Below, piece by piece: positions 58,583 to 64,000 of a stretch of 64,000 nt of DNA (positions within the stretch are counted from its first letter, which is position 1; every line of letters begins with the position of its first letter). A program made the position numbers and the translations under genes. The stretch comes from Serpens sp964410065. Lineage in GTDB: Bacteria; Pseudomonadota; Gammaproteobacteria; Pseudomonadales; Pseudomonadaceae. The stretch covers positions 20,590 through 84,589 of the forward strand of contig CAYPFO010000009.1 in the NCBI GenBank assembly GCA_964410065.1, in the 5' to 3' direction. The notes under the pieces are model-generated. The model was not told the origin of the DNA. It was given only the letters and a program-made list of their open reading frames with translations, and made no database searches.

Positions 58583-59200
58583 ATGCGCCTCGGCTACCTG
58601 CTCGTTATCAGCCTGTTCACCCTGCTTGCCGGCTGTGCCGCCCAGAAACCCCAGGAAGCCTTGCAGGGCCAGGGCGACCCCGCCCAATGGCAAGCCCATA
58701 AATCACAGATTGCCCAGCTCGACGGCTGGCAGATCAGCGGCAAGGTGGGCATCCGCTCTCCCCAGGAGTCCGGCAGCGCTACCCTGTTCTGGCTGCAACG
58801 CCAGTCCTATTCCGATATCCGCCTCTCCGGACCGCTCGGCCAGGGCGCCAGCCGCCTGACCGGCCGCCCCGGCGCCGTAGTGCTGGATATCGCCAATCAG
58901 GGCCGTTTCGAAGCATCCTCACCCGAGGCGTTGCTGGAAGAACAGCTGGGCTGGCGCTTGCCGGTCTCCAACCTGCTGTGGTGGATACGCGGCCTTCCCG
59001 AACCGGAGCGGCGCAGCCAGGTGACCCTCGACGCAGACAGCCGCCTGGCCCGCCTGCAACAGGATGGCTGGCAAGTCGACTTCCTGACGTATGCCGAGCA
59101 TGACGGCTACGCCCTGCCCAGCCGCCTGAAATTACAGGGTCACGACTTGTCCATCACCCTGGTCATCAAGGAATGGCGGCCGCGCCTGTTGGGTCACTGA
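58583..59200 (+). CDS. lolB: Outer-membrane lipoprotein receptor LolB
   Basis: A 205-residue lipoprotein (LLAGC, Cys18) that accepts lipoproteins from LolA and inserts them in the outer membrane. The family core is visible: LDGWQISGKVGIRSPQESGS, SNLLWWIRGLPEP and the C-terminal basic stretch VIKEWRPR. It starts 2 bp after the TPR lipoprotein gene and is followed 47 bp later by ispE. Confidence 0.95.
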   Translation: MRLGYLLVISLFTLLAGCAAQKPQEALQGQGDPAQWQAHKSQIAQLDGWQISGKVGIRSPQESGSATLFWLQRQSYSDIRLSGPLGQGASRLTGRPGAVVLDIANQGRFEASSPEALLEEQLGWRLPVSNLLWWIRGLPEPERRSQVTLDADSRLARLQQDGWQVDFLTYAEHDGYALPSRLKLQGHDLSITLVIKEWRPRLLGH

Positions 59201-59247
59201 TCCGCACGATCTATCGCCCCCCCTCAAGCACCCACCGACATGACGCC

Positions 59248-60105
59248 ATGCACGACGCCCAACTGATCCTGCCGGCCCCGGCCAAGCTCAACCTGTTCCT
59301 GCACATCAACGGACGCCGTGCCGACGGCTACCACGAGCTGCAGACCCTGTTCCAGTTTCTCGACCATGGCGATCAGTTGGGCTTTCGTAGCCGTAGCGAC
59401 GGCATCATCCGCTTGCACACGGACATTCCTGGCGTGCCCCACGACAGCAACCTGATCGTGCGCGCCGCCCACCAGCTGCAGGCGCGCAGTGGCACAACCC
59501 TGGGGGCCGATATCTGGCTGGACAAGCGCCTGCCCATGGGCGGCGGCATCGGCGGCGGCAGCTCGGACGCCGCAACCACCCTGCTCGGCCTTAATCACCT
59601 GTGGCAGCTGGAATGGAGCGAAGACCGCCTCGCCGACCTGGGCCTGGAGCTGGGCGCCGACGTGCCGGTCTTTGTGCGTGGCCGCGCAGCGTTTGCCGAA
59701 GGCGTGGGCGAGCGCCTCACTCCAGTGAACCTGAGCGAGCCCTGGTTTCTTGTACTGGCACCGCAAGTCTCTGTAAGTACTGCGGAAATTTTTTCCGACC
59801 CGGAGTTGACACGTAATACGCCGGCCATTACAGTTCGCAGCCTTCCTGAGGGGGGCGGTCATAACGACTGTCAGCCGGTGGTTGAGAGGCACTACGCAGA
59901 AGTGCGTAACGCCTTGAACTTGCTGAACAAATTTGTTCCCGCAAGAATGACCGGCACTGGAGCTTGTGTATTTGGGAGCTTCCCAAATCGTAGCGATGCT
60001 GATAAAGTCTCGCGCCAACTTCCAGCCACTCTGCCACGCTTCATCGCTCGCGGCTGTAACAGGTCTCCTGTTCACCAAAAGCTCGAAACACTGGCAAGGA
60101 AGTGA
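59248..60105 (+). CDS. ispE: 4-diphosphocytidyl-2-C-methyl-D-erythritol kinase
   Basis: A 285-residue GHMP kinase of the MEP isoprenoid pathway. PAPAKLNLFLHINGRRADGY at the N-terminus carries the substrate lysine, PMGGGIGGGSSDAATTLLGL is the ATP-binding GHMP motif and MTGTGACVFGSF is motif III. The last third of the gene is less GC-rich than the rest and hides a likely promoter for the tRNA/prs genes. Confidence 0.96.
   Translation: MHDAQLILPAPAKLNLFLHINGRRADGYHELQTLFQFLDHGDQLGFRSRSDGIIRLHTDIPGVPHDSNLIVRAAHQLQARSGTTLGADIWLDKRLPMGGGIGGGSSDAATTLLGLNHLWQLEWSEDRLADLGLELGADVPVFVRGRAAFAEGVGERLTPVNLSEPWFLVLAPQVSVSTAEIFSDPELTRNTPAITVRSLPEGGGHNDCQPVVERHYAEVRNALNLLNKFVPARMTGTGACVFGSFPNRSDADKVSRQLPATLPRFIARGCNRSPVHQKLETLARK
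59806..59834 (+). promoter_or_regulatory. Internal sigma-70 promoter inside ispE
   Basis: TTGACA (59806-59811), a 17-bp spacer and TACAGT (59829-59834). A perfect -35 with correct spacing inside a coding region, about 300 bp before tRNA-Gln and 580 bp before prs. In E. coli prs is also transcribed from a promoter within the upstream ispE region, which makes a real function plausible. Confidence 0.5.
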
Positions 60106-60131
60106 ATGTTTGACATTCGGTTATACGATAC

Positions 60132-60206
60132 AGGGGCGTCGCCAAGCGGTAAGGCAGCAGGTTTTGATCCTGCCATGCGTTGGTTCGAATCCAGCCGCCC
60201 CTGCCA
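60132..60206 (+). tRNA. tRNA-Gln (anticodon TTG), copy 1
   Basis: A 75-base cloverleaf with acceptor stem AGGGGCG / CGCCCCT, discriminator G and encoded CCA. The anticodon loop TTTTGAT gives TTG, the T loop is GGTTCGAATCC, and the D arm is GCCAAGCGGTAAGGC. The ispE-tRNA-Gln-prs order is normal for Pseudomonas. Confidence 0.97.
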
Positions 60207-60260
60207 TAACCTCTCTGAGGTTACGTAAGCTGAATACACATTCGAATCGCAACATTCTAC

Positions 60261-60335
60261 AGGGGCGTCGCCAAGCGGTAAGGCAGCAGGTTTTGATCCT
60301 GCCATGCGTTGGTTCGAATCCAGCCGCCCCTGCCA
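60261..60335 (+). tRNA. tRNA-Gln (anticodon TTG), copy 2
   Basis: Identical in all 75 bases to the first copy, after a 54-bp spacer. Tandem duplication with sequence identity suggests gene conversion or recent duplication. Both copies end before a strong terminator. Confidence 0.97.
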
Positions 60336-60345
60336 TATACTCGAG

Positions 60346-60382
60346 AGCTGTTCGAAAAGCCTGGCTTTTTGAACAGCTTTTT
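60346..60382 (+). terminator. Rho-independent terminator after the tRNA-Gln genes
   Basis: AGCTGTTCGAAAAG pairs with CTTTTTGAACAGCT and is followed by TTTTA. It lies 11 bp after the second tRNA and 36 bp before prs, so prs expression depends on read-through or a promoter in between. Confidence 0.85.
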
Positions 60383-60417
60383 AATTCATCGGACCCACCC
60401 TCAGGCAGGTACTGCGC

Positions 60418-61359
60418 GTGTCCAAGATGATGGTCTTTACGGGGAACGCTAACCCCGATCTGGCGCGTCGCGTCGTTCGTCAATTGCATATCCCACTGGG
60501 CGATGTTGCAGTAGGCAAATTCTCCGACGGCGAAATCAGTGTCGAAATCAATGAAAATGTTCGCGGTAAGGACGTCTTCCTGATTCAACCGACCTGCGCG
60601 CCTACCAACGATAACCTGATGGAATTGGTGGTGATGGCTGACGCCTTCCGCCGCTCCTCGGCATCCCGCATCACGGCGGTCATCCCCTACTTTGGTTACG
60701 CCCGCCAGGATCGCCGTCCGCGCTCCGCTCGTGTGGCGATCAGTGCCAAGGTCGTGGCTGACATGCTGGCCAACGTCGGCGTCAACCGTGTTCTCACGGT
60801 CGACCTGCACGCTGACCAGATTCAGGGCTTCTTCGACATTCCGGTCGACAACATCTACGGTTCGCCGACCTTGGTCGACGATATCGAAGACCAGCGCTTC
60901 GAAAACCTGCTGATCGTCTCTCCGGACATCGGTGGTGTGGTTCGCGCGCGTGCCGTGGCCAAGAGCCTCGGTGTCGACCTGGCGATCATCGACAAGCGTC
61001 GTCCGAAAGCCAACGTGTCGGAAGTCATGCACATCATCGGTGATGTCCAGGGCCGTACCTGCGTACTGGTCGACGACATGGTCGATACAGCCGGCACTCT
61101 GTGCCTCGCTGCCAAGGCCCTCAAGGACCACGGCGCCGAGCGTGTCTATGCCTACTGCACCCACCCGGTACTGTCTGGCCGCGCCATCGAAAACGTTGAA
61201 AATTCCATTCTCGACGAACTGGTAGTGACCAACACCATTCCGCTGTCCGCAGCCGCGCTGGCCTGCCCGCGCATTCGTCAGCTGGATATTGCACCGGTAG
61301 TCGCTGAAGCGGTGCGCCGCATCAGCAATGAAGAATCTATCAGCGCCATGTTCCGCTAA
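60418..61359 (+). CDS. prs: Ribose-phosphate pyrophosphokinase
   Basis: A 313-residue enzyme making PRPP from ribose-5-P and ATP. RQDRRPRSARVAISAK, TVDLHADQIQGFFDIPVDN and the PRPP loop CVLVDDMVDTAGTL are present. The start is GTG 60418 (GTG-TCC-AAG-ATG), as in other pseudomonads. It feeds Hpt and Upp as well as de novo synthesis. Confidence 0.97.
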   Translation: MSKMMVFTGNANPDLARRVVRQLHIPLGDVAVGKFSDGEISVEINENVRGKDVFLIQPTCAPTNDNLMELVVMADAFRRSSASRITAVIPYFGYARQDRRPRSARVAISAKVVADMLANVGVNRVLTVDLHADQIQGFFDIPVDNIYGSPTLVDDIEDQRFENLLIVSPDIGGVVRARAVAKSLGVDLAIIDKRRPKANVSEVMHIIGDVQGRTCVLVDDMVDTAGTLCLAAKALKDHGAERVYAYCTHPVLSGRAIENVENSILDELVVTNTIPLSAAALACPRIRQLDIAPVVAEAVRRISNEESISAMFR

Positions 61360-61392
61360 CGGCTTGCCGTTGGCTGCATCGCGCTGAACACT

Positions 61393-61417
61393 GCCCCGTC
61401 TTTGCACGGGGCTTTTT
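61393..61417 (+). terminator. Terminator between prs and rplY
   Basis: GCCCCGT / ACGGGGC stem with loop CTTTGC and a TTTTT run, beginning 34 bp after prs. rplY therefore needs its own promoter or partial read-through. Confidence 0.88.
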
Positions 61418-61480
61418 GCCGAACCGTCCGGACGCTGGTCGCAAGCGAATGGACGGTAAAGCTATTTTGGAGAAACTGAA

Positions 61481-62095
61481 ATGACTAAATTTACCCTGGA
61501 AGCCGCTGCGCGTTCCGACCTGGGGAAAGGTGCGAGCCGCCGCCTGCGTCGTAACGAAAACATGGTTCCTGCCGTAATCTACGGTGGCAACCAAGAGCCG
61601 CTGGCCATCAGCCTGCTGGCCAAAAACCTGGCCAAAATGCTGGAAAACGAAATCGCGTTCAGCAACGTGATCACCCTGAACGTCGACGGCACCAGCCAAG
61701 ACGTCGTGATCAAGGCCCTGCAGCGCCACCCGGCGAAGAACTTCGTCATGCACGCTGACTTCCAGCGCGTGGTTGCCGGCCAGAAGCTGACCGCCACCGT
61801 ACCGGTGCACCTGATCAACCAGGAAAGCTCCATCGGCGTCAAAATGCAGGGCGGCGAAGTCTACCTGAACGTCCCGGACGTTGAAGTTTCCTGCCTGCCG
61901 CAAGACCTGCCCGACGTGATCGAAGTTGACATCGCCAACCTCGAAGTCGGCCAGATCCTGCACATGAGCGACCTGAAACTGCCGGAAGGCGTTGCACTGG
62001 TTTCGCTGATTCATGGCAGCGACCTGCCGGTGGTCAACATCCACGCTTCCCGCGTTGCGAAGACTGCTGAAGAAGGCGAAGAAGCTGCCGAGTAA
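61481..62095 (+). CDS. rplY: 50S ribosomal protein L25/general stress protein Ctc
   Basis: A 204-residue long-form L25 (TL5/CTC type). The N-terminal 5S rRNA-binding domain has RSDLGKGASRRLRRNENMVP and AVIYGGNQEPL, followed by a C-terminal domain with PDVIEVDIANLEVGQILHM. It binds 5S rRNA in the 50S subunit. TTTTGGAGAAA gives a good ribosome-binding site. Confidence 0.97.
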   Translation: MTKFTLEAAARSDLGKGASRRLRRNENMVPAVIYGGNQEPLAISLLAKNLAKMLENEIAFSNVITLNVDGTSQDVVIKALQRHPAKNFVMHADFQRVVAGQKLTATVPVHLINQESSIGVKMQGGEVYLNVPDVEVSCLPQDLPDVIEVDIANLEVGQILHMSDLKLPEGVALVSLIHGSDLPVVNIHASRVAKTAEEGEEAAE

Positions 62096-62132
62096 TCTAC
62101 TCGCAGCTGCTGCTTGAGGAAGGGCCCCTGAT

Positions 62133-62717
62133 GTGACTGCCGTACAACTGATCGTCGGCCTGGGTAATCCAGGCCCCGAATACGACCAGACCCGGCATAA
62201 CGCAGGGGCTCTTTTCGTTGAGCGTCTGGCCGACCGCGAAGGCGTGCGCCTGGCCCTCGACAAAAAGTATTTTGGCTTGACGGGTAAATTCACCCATCAG
62301 GGCCGCGATGTTCGTCTGCTGATCCCCACCACCTTTATGAACCGCAGCGGACAGGCCGTCGCCGCGCTGGCGAGATTCTTCCGCATCGAGCCGGAAGCCA
62401 TCCTGGTGGCCCACGACGAACTCGACATGCCTCCCGGCGTCGCCAAGCTCAAACAGGGCGGCGGACACGGCGGGCACAACGGGTTGCGCGACATCATTGC
62501 CCAACTCGGCAATCAGAACAGCTTCCACCGCCTGCGCCTGGGCATCGGTCACCCCGGCCACAGCAGTCAGGTCACCGGCTACGTACTGGGCCGCGCCCCG
62601 CGCAGCGAGCAGGAACTGCTCGACGCCAGCATCGACTTCGCCCTGGGCGTATTGCCCGAAATGCTGGCCGGCGACTGGATCAAGGCCATGCACAAGCTGC
62701 ATATCCAGAAAGCCTGA
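62133..62717 (+). CDS. pth: Peptidyl-tRNA hydrolase
   Basis: A 194-residue enzyme recycling peptidyl-tRNA that drops off ribosomes. IVGLGNPGPEYDQTRHNAG carries the catalytic His22 and Asn, with PTTFMNRSG and HDELDMPPG and GGHGGHNGLRDI. The start is GTG 62133, because the ATG two bases upstream is in another frame and is followed at once by a stop. It is 37 bp after rplY. Confidence 0.96.
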   Translation: MTAVQLIVGLGNPGPEYDQTRHNAGALFVERLADREGVRLALDKKYFGLTGKFTHQGRDVRLLIPTTFMNRSGQAVAALARFFRIEPEAILVAHDELDMPPGVAKLKQGGGHGGHNGLRDIIAQLGNQNSFHRLRLGIGHPGHSSQVTGYVLGRAPRSEQELLDASIDFALGVLPEMLAGDWIKAMHKLHIQKA

Positions 62718-62759
62718 TCACCTCCCCTTTTTCGTCTTTATCTCCGCGAGGGATACACC

Positions 62760-63860
62760 ATGGGATTCAATTGCGGCATCGTCGGCCTGCCCAACGTCGG
62801 CAAGTCCACCCTGTTCAACGCCCTGACCAAGTCCGGCATCGCCGCGGAGAACTTCCCGTTCTGCACCATCGAGCCGAACAGCGGCATCGTGCCCATGCCC
62901 GATGCGCGCCTGGATGCCCTGGCGGAGATCGTCAAGCCCGAGCGCGTGCTGCCGACCACCATGGAATTCGTCGACATCGCAGGTCTGGTGGCCGGTGCCT
63001 CCAAGGGTGAAGGCCTGGGCAACAAATTCCTCGCCAACATCCGCGAGACCGACGCCATCGCCCACGTGGTGCGCTGCTTCGAAGATGACAACGTCATCCA
63101 CGTGTCCAACAGCGTCGACCCCAAGCGCGACATCGAAATCATCGACCTGGAACTGATCTTCGCCGACCTCGACAGCTGCGAGAAGCAACTGCAGAAGGTG
63201 ACCCGCAACGCCAAGGGCGGCGACAAGGATGCCATTGCCCAGAAGGCCCTGCTGGAACAGCTGATCGCCCACTTCACCGCAGGCAAGCCGGCTCGCAGCC
63301 TGATGAAGGACATGAGCAATGAAGAGAAGCTGATCATCCGCGGCTTCCACCTGCTGACCAGCAAGCCGGTGATGTACATCGCCAACGTCGCCGAAGACGG
63401 CTTCGAGAACAACCCGCTCCTGGACGTGGTGAAGGCCATCGCCGAGGAAGAAGGCGCCATCGTGGTGCCGGTGTGCAACAAGATCGAGGCGGAAATCGCC
63501 GAGCTCGACGACGGCGAAGAAAAGGACATGTTCCTCGAAGCCATCGGCATGACCGAGCCGGGCCTGAACCGCGTGATCCGCGCCGGCTACCAGCTGCTCA
63601 ACCTGCAGACCTACTTCACCGCCGGCGTGAAGGAAGTGCGCGCCTGGACCGTCAAGATCGGCGCCACCGCCCCGCAAGCGGCCGCCGTGATCCACACCGA
63701 CTTCGAAAAAGGCTTCATCCGCGCCGAAGTCATCGCCTATGACGACTTCATCCAGTTCAAGGGCGAAGCCGGCGCCAAGGAAGCCGGCAAATGGCGCCTG
63801 GAAGGCAAGGAATACATCGTAAAAGACGGCGACGTGATGCACTTCCGCTTCAACGTCTGA
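62760..63860 (+). CDS. ychF: Redox-regulated ATPase YchF
   Basis: A 366-residue Obg-related P-loop protein. G1 GLPNVGKSTLFNALTKSG, NFPFCTIEPNSGIVPMPD, and FVDIAGLVAGASKGEGLGNK are diagnostic. A coiled-coil arm and a C-terminal TGS-like domain follow. YchF prefers ATP and links to ribosomes and oxidative-stress response. It is 42 bp after pth, in the conserved pth-ychF pair. Confidence 0.96.
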   Translation: MGFNCGIVGLPNVGKSTLFNALTKSGIAAENFPFCTIEPNSGIVPMPDARLDALAEIVKPERVLPTTMEFVDIAGLVAGASKGEGLGNKFLANIRETDAIAHVVRCFEDDNVIHVSNSVDPKRDIEIIDLELIFADLDSCEKQLQKVTRNAKGGDKDAIAQKALLEQLIAHFTAGKPARSLMKDMSNEEKLIIRGFHLLTSKPVMYIANVAEDGFENNPLLDVVKAIAEEEGAIVVPVCNKIEAEIAELDDGEEKDMFLEAIGMTEPGLNRVIRAGYQLLNLQTYFTAGVKEVRAWTVKIGATAPQAAAVIHTDFEKGFIRAEVIAYDDFIQFKGEAGAKEAGKWRLEGKEYIVKDGDVMHFRFNV

Positions 63861-63900
63861 GGATCTCCGCTGGATTTCAGCAGCTCCCGCTGGACACCGA

Positions 63901-63933
63901 ACCCCTTGCAGCCAAAGGCTTCAAGGGGTTTTT
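63901..63933 (+). terminator. Rho-independent terminator after ychF
   Basis: CCCCTTG-c-AGCC-aaa-GGCT-t-CAAGGGG followed by TTTTT, 40 bp after the ychF stop. It closes the rplY-pth-ychF run. Confidence 0.92.
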
Positions 63934-64000
63934 CATTTCCGCCTCTACCTACTAGTGTTCAGTGAAATCCACACCAAAACCGGGTGCGAAAACGGGTGCA
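63934..64000. other. Right-edge sequence with a short direct repeat
   Basis: After the terminator, CGGGTGC occurs at 63981-63987 and 63993-63999 within CCGGGTGCGAAAACGGGTGC. In P. aeruginosa a tRNA-Met gene follows ychF, but none is seen before the window ends. The repeat could belong to an inserted element starting just beyond the edge. Confidence 0.3.

Noticed and set aside
60110..60130. TTGACA just before the first tRNA-Gln
   Set aside because: A -10 at normal spacing would put the transcription start inside the tRNA, so it cannot be its promoter.
60121..61407. A 428-codon minus-strand frame
   Set aside because: Antisense to prs and to both tRNA-Gln genes. The repeat inside its translation only mirrors the tRNA duplication.
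1..64000. CRISPR arrays, transposases, prophage genes, restriction or toxin-antitoxin systems
   Set aside because: None found. Repeats seen are REP-type and too few and too irregular for CRISPR.

Overview
The window reads as a chromosomal segment of a Pseudomonas species (Gammaproteobacteria). Gene identity and order point there: the right third follows the P. aeruginosa order hpt-upp-uraA-hemH ... pagL-murI-moeB-prmC-prfA-hemA, then a TPR lipoprotein gene, lolB-ispE-tRNA-Gln-prs-rplY-pth-ychF. The left part carries the dinG / OmpA-like lipoprotein / YchJ / quiP block and the fpr-finR pair. Base composition is evenly GC-rich, coding density is high, and no insertion sequence, prophage gene or CRISPR array is visible. 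The short partial gene at the left edge is probably wzz, and the last ~60 bases hold a small repeat of unknown nature.

Layout. 1-3.1 kb: ihfB-lapA (minus), then dinG behind a textbook LexA box. 3.1-11.9 kb: small envelope and zinc-ribbon genes, the AHL-acylase gene quiP, a proline-rich 56-aa gene at 9903-10073, trmO and a two-TM ion-channel protein. 11.9-16.8 kb: the divergent fpr/finR pair, an ErdR-like response regulator, an EamA transporter, a DTW-domain tRNA modification enzyme and a small secreted protein. 16.8-21.9 kb: a phosphoketolase gene diverging from a beta-CASP nuclease gene over an Anr/FNR-like box, followed by a LOG-family gene. 22-34.8 kb: an alpha/beta hydrolase and a lipid-related block with a MalT/AlkS-type LuxR regulator, DUF1329 and DUF1302 envelope proteins, an AlkK-like acyl-CoA ligase and a thiolase, followed by a 2-hydroxyacid dehydrogenase. 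34.8-46 kb: rsmC, a UPF0016 manganese exporter gene under a yybP-ykoY riboswitch, two zinc metallopeptidases, HAD-tesB, flavodoxin, PilZ, folM-folX, DUF1244-HopJ and dauA. 46-64 kb: nucleotide salvage, heme synthesis, lipid A modification, peptidoglycan precursor synthesis, translation termination and the lolB-to-ychF housekeeping run.

How genes work together. The DUF1302/DUF1329/acyl-CoA ligase/LuxR block looks like a regulated unit for uptake or processing of an extracellular lipid or ester feeding beta-oxidation, with the thiolase beside it. The hemA-prfA-prmC-moeB-murI genes form one tightly packed or overlapping unit joining tRNA-dependent tetrapyrrole synthesis with release-factor production and methylation. 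hpt, upp and uraA cover base salvage.

Most notable signals: (i) a nearly complete Mn2+ riboswitch with promoter, closing helix, conserved loops and a possible expression platform at 35923-36164; (ii) an Anr-like box at 19311-19324 placed near -41 of the phosphoketolase gene; (iii) the DUF1302/DUF1329 lipid block with a promoter that lacks a -35 and has a GGGGGAT motif in its place; (iv) a LexA box at dinG; (v) a 10-bp direct repeat three helical turns apart between fpr and finR; (vi) REP-type inverted doublets; (vii) absence of folE between folM and folX. Nothing in the window is a clearly unprecedented multi-gene system. The lipid block is the best candidate for undescribed biochemistry.
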